The notes below the pieces were generated by a model, which searched no databases, was not told the DNA's origin, and saw only the letters and a list, made by a program, of their open reading frames with translations. A stretch of 64,000 nt of DNA from Quercus robur (taxonomy: Eukaryota; Streptophyta; Magnoliopsida; Fagales; Fagaceae), in the NCBI RefSeq assembly GCF_932294415.1, contig NC_065536.1, positions 1,302,001-1,366,000 on the forward strand. Reading direction: 5' to 3'. The position numbers and the translations under genes were made by a program. Each line of letters opens with the position of its first letter. The stretch's first letter is position 1. This document shows, piece after piece, positions 32,001-44,077 of this stretch.

Positions 32001-34752
32001 AAGATAATAACCAATGTGTTATCATAGAGAAAAATTTAAGTACTGGTTGTAAAAACCCCCCGCTGGTTAGATTGCCAAATCGATCCACTAAGAATAGATA
32101 GTTGCGGTAAAAATTGACCCACACAACCCTCCAAGTAGTGCTGCAATCTTGTACTCAATCCCTCCAAGCTCCTGCTAGCAACTGACTTTGCTGAGTTGTT
32201 TCTCTACCTGAGTCTTCAGTTTCGCAACCAAGCACTTGTTGCAACTTCAAGCCACCATGGCTGAAATGGAAGTCCTCCAGTGATTCTTAAGGATCCAAAC
32301 AACACTGAGGTGATGATAGTTGTGAAGGATCTAATCTCCTCTCATGGGATTTGGCTATGGTGAGAAGGAGAAGGTAGAGAGAAAAGAAGGTTTTAGCTCT
32401 AGGGTTTTAAGTCTCTCCCGTGCTCTTCAATATGGGTGTCCTTAGGGTTTAAATTGTGGGAAATGATGTGAATTTGTAGTGGGAATGGGTTGGAGCAGTA
32501 GAGGATCTGAATAACTGATTTTTCTGTTCGAACAAATTCACGAGTGCAAATTAGTAAGTGTCCGCAAATCTATCCTGTGAGTCAAGTCATAACTGCTTTT
32601 TTAATGCTTGTCATGTCACATGCCTATTTCGTGAGTGCCAAAATCCCTGAGTGTCCCGCAAATATGAATCTTCAGCAGCACTAATTTGGACTCTCAAACC
32701 CAACCTAATTACAAAAATAGCCCACAAATACAGAGTATTTAGCTTGAATTACAACCAATTTGACTAGGAATAAAGCGTACACAAATTAATGAAATTACAA
32801 CATAACAAGTTATTACCTTAAGATTGTAACAAGTTGTTTGAGATTGTAACAACTTCTCTTGCTATAGTGGGTTTGCTTCACTGGGGAACTGGGGAAGGTT
32901 TCTCTACGGTGGTTTTTCCTTTAGAATAGCTTTTCCATCTCGGTTTCCCTGCGTCACCAGATTGCCTTCTCCATTGTGTTTGATTTTATGCTATTGAATA
33001 TTGATAACACATAATTTAATTTGCTATTTAATGATTGTTAACATGCATGGTTGATAAATTTGCATAACCACATACTTTGTTAATATACTCAATTAACAAC
33101 TTGGTTCTAAAAGCTAACAATTATAATTTGTGAATTTGTTGTATTTCATGTAGTGAACTATAAAGGCATTTCAATATTGATGATCTTTGATAATATTTAT
33201 AAAGTTGGTTTATGGAAGTTGTGTGGTCTTTTACAATGTATAGTAATTCTTGATTGATTTTTGTACAAAAATTGTTTGAATATTAAAAACAATGCAGAGT
33301 TTCTAATGTATGTTATCGCACTCCAATATTTGCATGATTTGGAACAAAAAGGAAATGGGCAAACATGATGTATGTAAAATGAAAGTGCAGATATAGGGAA
33401 TATGTTGAGTTACTATGCTTAGGTTATTCTTGAGACATGCCTTTTGCAGTTATATAGAAAGTTTTTGTCTCATCAAGATGCAATTTTTGTAGATTTGGAA
33501 TTGTATTTACTAGCTACATATAATAAGAAAATATGCTCTTTCTATTTTGTTTTCACTTTTGGTTTTCAGTATTTTTTTTTTTTTCCCATCACAAAATATT
33601 CGCATCTTGATTATTGATTATAATTATGATGAGCTATGAAATTTTTGTAGGACGAGTGCTTGAAGATTTTTCAAGAATATTGCTTGTGAAGTGTTGAAGT
33701 ATTGGTGTTTTGTTTCACAATAAAAGAAGTAAGACTGTTTGTGAGAATGAGCGTTATGTTATTGAACTGGTAAAGGTGTTTTGGCCTGTTGTCTGGCCGT
33801 GTATTTAATTTGTGTTTTTTTTTTTTTTTTGGACCATACTGTGTATTTATTTTTCATTGTGCTTTTTGGCCAGTACCATGTATTTTGTTCTAAGTGTACT
33901 TTTTGGCCAGTCCGTCAATATGCTTTACTATAAATTACTCAAAGAAAGGTGAAACCTCTGCACATTATGAGTGACATTTCTCTTCAGCACTGTTGTTAAT
34001 TTTGCGATTCCAATAATCGTTGAGTGGAATTGGCTTTCTCAAAGGCAATACAGATTTCTGAAGTGAACCTTCTTGTGCTGGTTATGAACGGACGATTTTG
34101 AGGTGTTTTAGTGTTTAGAGGATGGTGACAACTTGGGGAAGTACATTTTGTGATGAAGTAAAGTGTTACTCATGGATGCACATTTTAGAAAGCACTGCAG
34201 AAGATACTCCTAAGTAATTCATATTATATGGTGGCTGTTGAAACGTGAGCTAGCTAATTGACCAATTTTCAACTTATGTAATTTCTACCGTTATTTTTTA
34301 GGGTATGAAATCTAGTGTGCTAATTTTCTTGGCTTAGTGTTACAAATTTAGGAGATCTAGTACAAATGTGTTTGGAGTGGGGGAGAATGGAATGTTACCA
34401 CCGGGAGGGAGGGGATGAGCTGAGAAATGCCTCTTGTTTTTTCCCATCAGCAGTTTCCCAATTTTGGAATGACATTCAAAAATGGACAGACCCCAAATGG
34501 TAACTAATATGTTCAACAAAAAAGAATAAGAAGGCAATGAAGCCATATTACAATTGTTTTCTTTGGGCCATTCAATTCTGATTTACATATAGGTAACTTT
34601 ATGTTCTTCTTTTGATGCTATTGCATTTTCTTGTTAATCCATGGTCAATAACTTTTATTTCCAATCCTTAAGGTTGCAGGAATGTTTTGGTCTTATTCAT
34701 TCAGAAAATCAAGCAAAATGTTGTTCTCATTTGGCCTCATTCATTGTAAACA
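29033..34752. other. No intact gene; scattered repeat remnants
   Basis: A 139-codon ORF (29281-29700) in locally GC-richer sequence is Leu/Ser/Pro-rich without a domain and is likely accidental. 30300-32900 has the look of diverged non-coding retrotransposon or LTR sequence, but I could not pair any ends. 33780-33920 repeats the phrase 'ttttggccagt' several times. A possible single Mutator-type end ('ttattttagtccctaaatttt') lies near 34800, inside the Helitron. Confidence 0.4.
29938..30105 (-). mobile_element. tRNA-derived SINE remnant
   Basis: On the minus strand, A-box-like TTAACTCAAATGG and B-box-like GATTCAATCC are in order and are followed by a tail that is a T run (29938-29949) on the plus strand. 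No TSD was matched. Confidence 0.4.
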
Positions 34753-35067
34753 CTAGTTTCAGACCCACACATTATGCGTGATAATTTTTTAGGTAAAATA
34801 TTATTTTAGTCCCTAAATTTTGTAAATAGTTTTTTTTTTTTAATTAGTTTTATCATATTTTTTTAATGGTCTCATCTATATTGTTTCTTACCATTATCAT
34901 ATATTTATTGGTTGATAAATTGCATAACATAAATATTAAATCAGAGGAAGACCTATTCATTAGATTTTTCAATTTTATTTCTTATGTAATTTCTATTATT
35001 ATTGGAGAAGATCTCATTTTTGTTATGATAGGAAATATAATTTCCTTAGTTAGAGTTTGATTAGTTT

Positions 35068-35357
35068 TGTGGGGACAATTTTTGCTTCAAAGGCCAAGGG
35101 CTAGACCATGTTGGAACCTTAGGCAATTTTTGTTGTCCCAGATTGGAAAGAAAGCCTCCCTCTTTGCACCTTATAAGGCATGAACCAATGGTGATAGAGT
35201 ACCACTAGTTTGGTTACTAGTGGTACTCTATCACCATTGGTTCATGCCTTATAACGTGCAAAGAGGGAGGCTTTCTTTCCAATGTGGGACAACAAAAATT
35301 GCCTAAGGTTCCAACATGGTCTAGCCCTTGGCCTTTGAAGCAAAAATTGTCCCCACA
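35068..35357. mobile_element. Near-perfect foldback hairpin, 142-bp arms
   Basis: The left arm (35068-35209) and right arm (35216-35357) are reverse complements with only two mismatches that I can find, separated by a 6-base loop ttggtt. The ends are TGTGGGGAC and GTCCCCACA, flanked by 5-bp direct repeats agttt (35063-35067, 35358-35362). The TSD shows it was inserted as a unit. RNA from either strand would fold into a long double strand, a natural Dicer substrate. It has no coding. Confidence 0.9.
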
Positions 35358-36614
35358 AGTTTTAAGTTTAAATTTTGTATTATTGATTTAATTAAGTGAA
35401 TGTAATGGTTGATTTTATTGCACGGTAAAGTTTTTAATATCCTCTATTTGATTTTTGCTATTAGTTGTTAGAATCATTAGGTCTTCAAATCGTTCATTTG
35501 AAAAAAATTGAAACTCTTCTTATTGGATGATCATGCATACTTCCCAGAAATCGAATTGACGTTTGATTTCACTTCTTTTTTTCTTCTTTCATTTATTCTT
35601 TATTACTTTGTATGTTCCCTTGATTGCTATAATTTTTATGGTTATTAATAAGAAATAGATATCATAGATGTCTTAAATAGTTATAGATGTAATTACATTG
35701 GTGGTATGTAAAGGGTTTTTATGTTTTTTGTTTTCATTTTTTTTTCTTTTGAATTTTCAAGGAAATATAAAAGGCATTTCTCTAGTTTGGTCTCGATCAA
35801 TTAAGGCACTCATAATATCTTAACTGAAGTAATAATAAGCTTTAATTTTTTATTTAATGTATGAAGTGGTTTGGTTAGTGGTATGTCAAAGTTAAAAATA
35901 AAAAATAAAAAATAAAAATCCAAGGAAATGTAAAAGGTCTTTTTTTGAAAAATAAAATTGGTGACTTTTTGAAGAGTAGAAATATGATTTTTTTTTTAAT
36001 TACCTTGTTCATAGAATTTATTATTTAGTTATAAACATTTAAATTAAAGTAGATGTATATATAAATGCAAAATTATATGTAAAGTTACAATTGCACAAGA
36101 CAAATATGTATAGATAATATTTGTTGTTTTTGATTATTCATGAATCATTATTTCATTGTTTTCAAATAAATATCTAAATTAAAGTTTTTTTTAATAGAAA
36201 AATCTATATTAAAATAAATGAATATATAAAAGTAAAACTATATGAAAAGTTAAAACTATCCAAGATGAATGTTTAACCACTGGTAGATGTGTATTTTTTT
36301 TTTTTTTTCTAAGGCTAAAAGTATACTTGATTACTTTAGCTGGAACTATATAACTATGCAAATATTATTACGAGTGGTTCCACCATTTGCAAATTATCAA
36401 GTCTGGTGGCCTTACAGAATAGGCATTTCATTTTGCAAAAATTTTTATATGAAGTCTTCTTTTGTGATAACTTTTTTTTTTCAATTTTTTCTTTTTGCCG
36501 AAACAACTTAAGAATATTAAAATTTAAGTTACCACATGTGGTAGCTGTAAAACATGATAGTGATATAAATAATAGAAAGGTTTAAACAGTTAAAAAGCAT
36601 TTTTAGTAGATTGT

Positions 36615-37300
36615 TGTGGGGCCCGAGAATTTGTGGTCCCGGCCCACTTCATAATAGGGCCTAAGATCCAAGCCAAGGAGAATGATTTCCGAGGACGCGA
36701 GGTAAAAATCCAAAAAAGGCCCAAATATATGGCCGAGGACGATCTTATGCTTGACACCTAACAAAACGCCTGAAGAAAAGGACAAACTCAGTACAGGGGC
36801 AATACAGGAGAGAAAGCCGCCAACACCGTAGTATGGAACCCTGCATCTGACAGGCCCATACCCCAGACCATGCTATTTAACTTTTTCAACCACTCCCAAC
36901 CACTCTATGTATGGATTTTTAGGACGGGTCTATACCCCAAAAAACGCAAAACTTACACGTGGACACTAAACAGAAAGTAAACACGAGTATAAAAGGGAAA
37001 GATAGCCAAGGGGGAAGGGGACCCCGGAAGGTGGATAAATCCTACAAAAGGGGAAAGGGAAGGATACTATGCTCCTCGGACTATGTCCGAGGACTTAAAC
37101 CCTACAAGCCGCCCCGATGCAAGACTTAGCTAGTCAAGCCAAGTCCATCCTCATATAAGCTTCCATAAAACCATGACTAGACCGCTGACTAGTGACCAAG
37201 ATCCAGCCTTTCAAGCCCACACTCTACAAATTATATTGTTCGGGCCCTTTACATACGAGCCCAATGTCATTCTTGGGTCATGGATAATCGTGTCCTTACA
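36615..37300. mobile_element. Solo LTR
   Basis: The 686-bp sequence opens TGTGGGGCCCGAGAA, closes GTGTCCTTACA, and has exact 5-bp duplications attgt (36610-36614, 37301-37305). It is GC-richer than its surroundings, with 'ccgaggac' repeated several times and a possible TATA-like 'gtataaaaggg' near 36990. A lone LTR with a TSD is left by recombination between the two LTRs of a full element. It probably derives from a Gypsy-type element, but no internal sequence proves it. Confidence 0.85.
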
Positions 37301-37938
37301 ATTGTAATATAAAACATTTTTTTCTTAATACTTTATATAACTTTTCCCATAAGATATTGTTGACATCCTTTAAAGATGATACATAAAAATTTTTAGAAGA
37401 AGAAGAAGGTGAGAATATGCTAACACATAATATAAAATTATTAAGTTTGTGTGTTTTAAATTTGTGGCAAAAAAAATTAATATAACTATGATTAAAGGTT
37501 TTTATCTAAATGATATATATAGTAGTCCAAATATTTCTAGTCTTGATTCAAAGAGTCCACTCATAATAGTCTTTTAAGTCTACAAATTGCTCAATCTATA
37601 GGTCCATACACATTCAAAGAATGCTATCTAAATTATGAATTATATGGTCCTTTATCACACGCACAAATTTTTTGATTCCCCTAATGTATGGTAAAGGAAG
37701 GCATGTGTGTATCTAACTTTTTCTTGATTTGTGCTACGTAATTTAATGAAATGGAGGATATAGCTGAATTTTGTTGAATAAAATAAGATGCGAAGAAAAA
37801 AGAGCAAAAATATAATATATAGCAATAAACATCAAATTATCCATGTCATGCAATGTAATATAAGAACATTATATTATTATATACTATATGCATAATGTAG
37901 TAAGATAATATATAACAATCAAAGATAATAAAAAAGAT

Positions 37939-38060
37939 AACAACTTAAAACACAAAACTAAATCACAACAACCCAAAGTAGGATTCTAATTAACACAAAA
38001 ACTCATCAACCTAAAATACCAACGCAATAAAAATTAAAAAAAAATAAACAAAATGAAAAA

Positions 38061-38114
<54 letters not shown>

Positions 38115-39071
38115 TTTAACGTTTTTGTGTAAGAAAACTATGCATAGAATGGAAGAGAAAATGTCAAATTTATAGTGAGATGATGAAAATACGAATAGTC
38201 AAAATAAAAGAAGATAAAATGATAGAAAAATAATAATATTAAGATAGAAAGTAGTGGGAAGATGAAAAAGTAAAAAGAATGGAAAGATATTAGAAAATTA
38301 ATAATAAAAATAATGTTTTTTTTTTAGGGTGAATAAAAATAATGGTTAAAAGATATGCACTCTTAAGAATGTATGGCATACCTCAATTTAATGTTGGACC
38401 ACGAACAATATCATTGGTTTGTCTAGAGCTTAAGGAGATGCTCCTTATAGTGGTGGCCTCATGAATGAAAAATGAACTATCAAACCAAGGCAGATGGAGG
38501 GGAGGCACACGTGACTCATTTTATTATGATTAGGGGTCTGTTTGGGATCCGTTTATTTTGCTAAAACTGAAAATTTTTTGCTGAAAGTACTGTAAATGAA
38601 GATAAAAGTTAGCTGAAATAGTATAATGAGACCTATAAATAGTACCAAAAAGTGTAGTAGGACTCATAAATAGTAGCAAAAATAAGCTGAATAATAAAAT
38701 AAGTTGCCAAAAATAATTTTTGCCAAACACACACTAAGATTGCACATATGTACCAGGTCTTCACTCAAATAGAGTCGTTGAACAAAAGTAAAATATTCAA
38801 TATTCGCAAAGTCTACAGCCAGTCCATCAAGGACCACATAATTTAGCAATGGAAGATACATTAGTTCACCATATTATATGACATTTGATTATATTCCTTC
38901 CACCCATGTTCTTGTTTCATTATGCCATTTCTAAAGGCAAGATTCATCTCTCACTAACACAACTTAAAACACAAAACTAAATCACAATAGTCCAAAGTAG
39001 AATTTTAATTAACACAAAAATTAATCAAAACCTAAAGTATGGATGCAATAAAATAACAAAAAATGAAAAAC

Positions 39072-39122
<51 letters not shown>

Positions 39123-39334
39123 GAGATAACCATTTTGTGTGAGAAAACTATGTATAGAATGGAAGAGAAAATGTCAAATTTATAGTAAAATGATAAGAAT
39201 AAGAAGAGTCAAAATAAAGGAAGATAAAATGATAGAAAAAGAGTGATATTAAGGTAGAAAGTAGAAGGGAAATGAAAATGAAAAAGGGAGGGAGAAATGT
39301 TGGAAAATTAATTATAAAAATAATTTTTAAATAA
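37939..39334. repeat. Pair of ~380-bp direct repeats with GA microsatellites
   Basis: Copies at about 37939-38325 and 38957-39334 share 'acaacttaaaacacaaaact', a GA run (38066-38110 and 39076-39117), 'gaaaactatg' and 'gaatggaagagaaaatgtca'. The spacing is about 1.02 kb. This suggests an internal duplication of the Helitron, with a MITE landing between the copies. Confidence 0.7.
38533..38734. mobile_element. GGGGTCTGTTTGG-type MITE
   Basis: About 202 bp with ends GGGGTCTGTTTGGGATC and, read inward, GTGTGTGTTTGGCAAAAA. Internal words 'ctaaaactgaaaattttttg' and repeated 'ataaatagtagcaaaaa' are typical of small plant MITEs. The TSD is ambiguous. Confidence 0.55.
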
Positions 39335-40285
39335 TGAAATTTTTAAAACCAAAAAAAGAAAAAGGAAAGAGTGTTTTTTTCTTTCCTAGGAAAGAACAGA
39401 TTTTGTTAGGGGTGATTTAGTTATGGTAAAACATGACTTTTGGCTTACTTAAAAAGGATCTAAGGGAAAAAAGAAAGGAAAAAAAATTGATGGAGTATTT
39501 AAGTTTATAGTGGATATTAATTATAATGGTGAACTTATAGAGCATATTATTGACACATGCTAAAAAAATTGTAGAAGTTACAACGGATAAAGGATGTGAA
39601 GAGGTTGTAATTTATTGGAGACTGTAAAAATTCCATATAATAGTAGCATTTGAAGAGACTGGGTTAATGGAGAGACACATGATAGAGTTGAAGATAGAGT
39701 AACACCTTAGTTTAAGGAAATGCTCAATAAATGTCAACCGATAAATCTAAAAATAAAAAATAAAATAAGAAAATAAATGATGACATAATACTAATGTGGC
39801 TTAACTGGAACATAATAACAATAAATACCATGCTTCAACTTTTAGTAATATAAAAATATAGATATAGATTATGCAAACTCAAAACTAAGATAGGTAGGTA
39901 GTGAGCGAAATAGATAATTCAGAGATAGAGAAATAGAAATGGGAAAGGTTTTAAGTACAAAAACCCCGATGCTTATAATAATAATAATAATAAAAAAACC
40001 CTGTTATCCATTCAAAGATGCTGCAAACAAGCTTAACCTGTAGTCTGGTTTTCTTTAGCAGTCCATCTTAAATGGTGACATATGAAAAGCAAACTATTTA
40101 ATTTTTTGATAACTCTACTCAGTCTTCCATTTATCATTTAGTTCTTGAACCTTTTTTCATTCAACGGGTGCCTCTAGGCCTTATATTTATTTTAGATCAT
40201 TATCATTTTTTTCCATTGTGATTAAAAGTATATTGTTCTAATCATTTAAAACATTACGTTTTTCATTGCAAACTTCTTACTTTTA

Positions 40286-41850
40286 GTGATACTTGTTACC
40301 TGGAATAATCCCTGAATCCGAGCCACCAGACCCTGAGGACGCAAAAAGGATGTTCAGCGACAACTTGGGGATGCAAGCAAGGATTTTGAACTGCCTTGGA
40401 AGTAAGTTTTCCTGTTTTACATACAAATATTTCCAAAGAACAAATTTCCCAAATTTGTCCTTCAAATATTGTTCTGATGCCTTAATAGGTTCTCTATCTG
40501 GCATGCAACTATTTGGTTTATTCTTTCTCTACCTTAATCTGTTGGTGTGGTTATCGCTCATGATATAAATCATATATCATAGATGAAGCTAATTAAGCTA
40601 GGCACAGCCTGTGGTTGAAGTTATAAGCATGGAGAATGGTGTTGTGCGCTACAGTGTGGTGTTCCACAGAAATGAAGATTTGAACAATTGGCCTCCAATT
40701 TCATCCGTTGTCTTTAGTGTCCTCTGTTTTCTCCTCATTATCGGGCTTACATTTAAGGTTTGCATTTTTCTTCTTCTTTTCTTACTTCTTTTCTGTTAGA
40801 TTTTTCATTTTATCCAAGTTGTAGAACAATAGATTTGTATGTGTTTGTAATCACTTTTTCAAATTTCTATATTATTACTATAAAATTGTTCAAACATCAT
40901 TCCACCATGTAGTTAAGTTTTAAATCATAGTCAACAAGCTGCAAATTACAGGGGATTAAGAGGTCTAGTCAAAGCTTCACTTTTCCATATTGTTTGGTCA
41001 ATTTAAGAATATCTCTTCTTTTTTAGACATCATGAATTGATTTATTTCAATCTCATACAATTAGTAAAAATTTTGTCAAATATTACCGGTTTTCCTTTCG
41101 GCTCAATTTCATATGATGTTTCATTACAATAATGGGCTTACATAACGTACACAAAATACTTCATTATTCAGAATGGTGTACTTATTGTGAATTTGCTAGA
41201 ATTGTTAGGTGGGGAATCAAATCCTTAGATTGATCTCCAAATGCAGTTTAAAAGAGCTTACACATTGCAAGTGTCTTTGCTCTTTCTTAGAAAAGCGTAA
41301 TAGAAGAGTAGTTTAGAAGGGAGCCCTATCCCGGCCGTAGGAAACAATCCCTACTTTACGTGGGAGCTTTGAGGACAGAAAAAGGAAGTTCAGCGAGAAA
41401 TTGGAGATGCAAGCATGGATTCTGAACTGCCTAGGAAGTAAGTCTTCCCACTTTATATACTAATATGTCCAATGACCAAATGTTTTCAGATTTGTACTTC
41501 AAATATTTATCTGATTTTGTATTAGGTTCTTTATTTGACATCCATTTTTTTGGTTTCTTTTGCTGCATTAATCTGTTGGTATAATACTATGATTTAAATC
41601 ATAGACAAGGGTAATTAACATAGTAAAACAACTCGTGATAGAACTTACAAGCATGGAGAATGGTGTTGTCTACTATAGGGGTGAGTTTTATAGTGATGAT
41701 GATTTCAAAGATTGGCCTCCAATTTCGTCCTTTGTAGCCTTTATGTCCTCTGATTTTTTGCCGTCACCAGGAAGGTACATCATACATGAGTTCTATTATA
41801 TTAAAATTGTAGAACAATATAAAGATGTAGCATCAGTGTTCTAGGTAGGA
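40286..41850 (+). pseudogene. Tandem-duplicated exon pair of an unidentified gene
   Basis: Two similar exon-like pieces occur twice. First piece: 40340-40400 and 41375-41438, each ending in a GGAA|GTAAGT donor. Second piece: about 40611-40700 and 41632-41731, both encoding SMENGVV and, later, WPPISS. Differences between copies are largely conservative in the SMENGVV frame (for example FHRNEDLNNW versus FYSDDDFKDW), which suggests past protein-level constraint. For the first piece two frames are open, and the frame containing GDASKDFELPWK / GDASMDSELPRK may be the real one. I do not recognise the protein. Phases do not join simply, so one or both copies are probably broken. Confidence 0.4.
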
Positions 41851-41950
41851 GAATTGAAGATAAAAAAAAGGATATACACTTTTATCATTGACATTTTTGT
41901 ACTCTTTGTGAGAGTGTCTTTTTCGGGATACTCAGGCCCAAGGATCCCGA

Positions 41951-41973
41951 NNNNNNNNNNNNNNNNNNNNNNN
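41951..41973. other. Assembly gap (23 N)
   Basis: A run of 23 N bases lies about 100 bp after the second copy of the duplicated exon pair. The true length of the gap is unknown. Confidence 0.98.
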
Positions 41974-42919
41974 CTCTTTAACATAGAATAATACCTTCAA
42001 ATTGAAATTGCAACTCTCATTTGCTTCTATTTTGTTTGTATTCAAATGTGAAAAAAAAAATAAAAGAACCACCAAATGTGTCAAAAGAACAGTCACATAT
42101 GATGTTGGAACTATATAATGCGAGGATGAAACCGTCAAATATAATGTTTTGGTAACATGGTATAGCAGGTTGCCTACTAGTGGGTACCGTACCCCCTTTT
42201 TTTTTGGGTACCGTAGAATTACCCCAAATAATTAAGTTATTTGATTCTATTGTCCATACCTTTTTACAAAACATTAAAAGAAAAAAAAAAGTGAAACTAC
42301 GTTGTTAGTCTCTGAAGTTTACCTATTAAATGCTTTTGGTCTCTTAGGATTCAAATGAGCTCTACTAGTTCCTAAAATTTAAAAAATGAGCATTATTGGT
42401 CCATCAGTTAACTTTCATTAGTTTCATTGCTTATGTGTCTAACAGAATAATGATGTGGCAAATACTAGAGATGATACATTAGTTTTTAAAAAACTAAATT
42501 GCCAAATCAAATTTATTTATATTAATTCATCTTAGTCTAAAACTAAACTGAAAAAGGATCAAAAATTAAAATAAAATAAAACTATCTTCAAAAATTCTCA
42601 GTCTCACCATTCATTTCTAGATTTCCTCCTTATTGTGGCACCAATCTTGAACTACACCCAGATTAGGGATTGGGCTTCATTATCTCCTTTAGCTACTTCC
42701 CAATTGTCAAGAATAATAGTCACCAAAACGACAGTAAATCATGATCTTAGAACCAAAATCGATTTTCGAGCAGCATCCATGTTGGTTTTTATTCGCATAT
42801 TATGTCTACTCAAAAGGAAGATAAGTAGAACTTATTAATGAGAAAGCAAAATGGATGGCACACTTTATAATCAGCGTCTATCCTTGACTTTCTTGGTTTC
42901 CTCCCTTTGTCATCTTTAT

Positions 42920-44077
42920 CAAGGTTTTTAGACCCGGACCGTTTATTGAACCGTAAAAGGGAGAAGTTCAAGGTTTTTAAGGTCGAACCAAGATCAAACC
43001 GAGGTCGAACTGTGATGACGTCATAATTAATTTAATAATTAATTAAAGCCTAAATATAGATACTAAATTTATAAAACTAGCAAAATTGACAATATATCTA
43101 TATATGTGAGGGAAATTTAATGATTTTCAAGCATATATTTAATAATTAAATAAGAAAGTTAATAAAAAACATTAAAATTTATGATTAATTTTTGAAGTAA
43201 AGTTGAATATCTTTTGATGGTGTATAATAACACACCAACTCCAAACTCATCCATTGAGATCGTCCAAGGAAAACAAGGCAAACGAAGCAAATGTAGATGG
43301 ATTGCATTATAGTATGCTCATCCAAGATGAGGTCGTCCGTCCAAAGAAATACCTGGACGACCTTCCTACATTCTAGACGTCTCTCCCCATGCAAGATTAG
43401 GACAAGCTTCTCACTTACCCCGGAACGCAGAGGTCAAGGTTCATTACCATAGCCAGTTTCCAATGACAGTTATGGAAAACAATCCCAAATAAGGTAACTT
43501 CCATAGCAGTTATGGAAGTTACCTCCGAGTCTTCCGAATTCCTCAATGATAGGAGAAGTTACTAAACAAGTAACTGTCCCAAAGTGTGTGCTATATAAGC
43601 ATTCATCCACAAGAGGGTAAGTCATTCAGACACTTCCACAAAAATTGGAATCCCAGAAATACTAACTTTACCATCAGAGGATTCTTGGCGGGTTTCCCTG
43701 GTCGCCTCTAATTTTGTGTTTGCTTTTTCAGGACTTTCAAGTGCTCTCTGATCATTGACGCCCGAGACATTCAGCTTACTGATTTCATTGTGTTCATCAT
43801 CTTTGAAGGATTTTAATTATAATTTTTTTTATTCCTTGTAAGAGATTGATAATTTAATTAAGTAGAATAAAATTGTGTTAAGTTGTTTTTATTAAAAAAA
43901 AAAAATGCTAAGGGGTTCACGGTTCTTGCCACTGGTTCGTACGGTCCAATCCCAGTTTTAGGGATTCATGGAATTAACAAAAAATCTGGTTCTTTATACT
44001 TAAAAAAATTGATTTTCATCCCAGTTCCCAGTTTTCACGGTTTGACCTCCCAGTCTGGACCGGGTCAGAAAACCTTG
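42920..44077. mobile_element. hAT-like element, family A, interrupted
   Basis: Exact 8-bp duplications atctttat (42912-42919, 44078-44085). The ends are CAAGGTTTTTAGACCCGGAC and, from the right, CAAGGTTTTCTGACCCGGTC. A gacgtca word near 43018 and repeated ggtcgaacc-type words tie it to 12385-13550, which reads in the opposite direction. Removing the solo LTR and one TSD copy leaves about 568 bp. There is no coding. Confidence 0.88.
43215..43799. mobile_element. Solo LTR inside the hAT element
   Basis: The 585-bp sequence opens TGATGGTGTATAAT, closes TGTGTTCATCA, and has exact 5-bp duplications tcttt (43210-43214, 43800-43804). A TATA box, TATATAA at 43592-43598, lies where an LTR promoter is expected. 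It is the youngest insertion of the nest. Confidence 0.85.

Larger units (their letters stand above)
34753..39868 (-). mobile_element. Non-autonomous Helitron, copy 2 (opposite orientation)
   Basis: Read on the minus strand it begins TCTATATCTATATTTTTATA near 39868 and soon shows 'ctaaaagttgaagcatgg' and 'ccagttaagccacat', matching the 5' end of copy 1. It finishes with the hairpin CACGC-ATAAT-GTGTG, then GGTCTGAAA and CTAG before T (34753-34756). The length is 5116 bp. The interior shares the GA/CT microsatellite block and the neighbouring 'gaaaactatgcatagaatgg' sequence with copy 1. There is no Rep/helicase coding. It carries later insertions: a foldback hairpin (35068-35357), a solo LTR (36615-37300) and a MITE (about 38533-38734). 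Confidence 0.8.

Noticed and set aside
38523..38742. 8-bp target duplication for the GGGGTCTGTTTGG MITE
   Set aside because: The best pair (tatgatta/taagattg) matches at only 6 of 8 bases; the boundaries remain tentative.
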